Shown piece by piece: positions 5,086 through 5,098 of a DNA stretch of 5,098 nucleotides. Below the pieces are notes generated by a model that saw nothing but the letters and a program-made list of their open reading frames with translations, was not told the origin of the DNA and did not search any database. The stretch lies in assembly GCA_008636095.1 (NCBI GenBank), contig VSJD01000075.1, positions 1 to 5,098 of the forward strand, given 5' to 3'. The stretch's first letter is position 1. Each line of letters starts with the position of its first letter. This stretch comes from Kiritimatiellota bacterium. GTDB taxonomy: Bacteria; Verrucomicrobiota; Kiritimatiellia; JAAZAB01. The position numbers were made by a program, and so were the translations under genes.

Positions 5086-5098
5086 ATGATGAAACACC
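5086..5098 (+). CDS. Start of an unidentified gene, cut off by the window end
   Basis: Only four codons (Met-Met-Lys-His) are visible before the sequence ends, so no function can be assigned. The call rests on the well-spaced AAGGA upstream, a plausible promoter at 4966-4994, and a basic residue just after the start. The gene would be transcribed divergently from deoB. A chance ATG cannot be excluded. Confidence 0.45.

Overview
The window reads as chromosomal DNA of a free-living Gram-negative-type bacterium, moderately GC-rich. My best guess is the PVC superphylum (Kiritimatiellota/Verrucomicrobiota/Lentisphaerota), with Omnitrophota or another environmental lineage as alternatives. The basis is the style of the Hanks-type kinase (zinc ribbon, one membrane span, Pro/Thr-rich linker, small beta-rich C-terminal domain) and the degenerate 7-bp tandem repeats between genes. 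I remember such repeats from environmental genomes of these groups, but I cannot verify this here. No 16S or other strict marker is present.

Layout: (1) 1-66, leader with a plausible sigma-70-type promoter. (2) 67-675 (+), a compact M50 site-2-type membrane metalloprotease. (3) 676-855, convergent gap filled with two families of 7-bp repeats. (4) 856-1485 (-), a single-domain metallo-beta-lactamase-fold hydrolase of the YcbL/glyoxalase II type. (5) 1486-1588, divergent promoter region with one AT-rich box that can be read as a -10 on both strands. (6) 1589-3592 (+), a membrane-anchored Ser/Thr protein kinase. (7) 3593-3667, convergent gap with a third 7-bp repeat family. (8) 3668-4897 (-), phosphopentomutase DeoB, whose last ~15 residues and stop codon are encoded by a copy of the same repeat found at 734-778. 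(9) 4898-5085, divergent promoter region with a perfect 14-bp-stem hairpin. (10) 5086 to the window end (+), the first codons of a further gene with a good ribosome binding site.

The genes alternate in strand (+ - + - +), so none form an operon with each other. DeoB (pentose-phosphate salvage) and the MBL hydrolase (thioester or other small-molecule hydrolysis) are housekeeping-type enzymes. The kinase is the one clear signalling protein and has the least familiar architecture. I see no evidence for a defence system, mobile element, CRISPR array or RNA gene. The most interesting signals are the three heptamer repeat families at both convergent junctions, the capture of one copy into the DeoB reading frame, the kinase's C-terminal domain, and the leader hairpin at 5006-5036.
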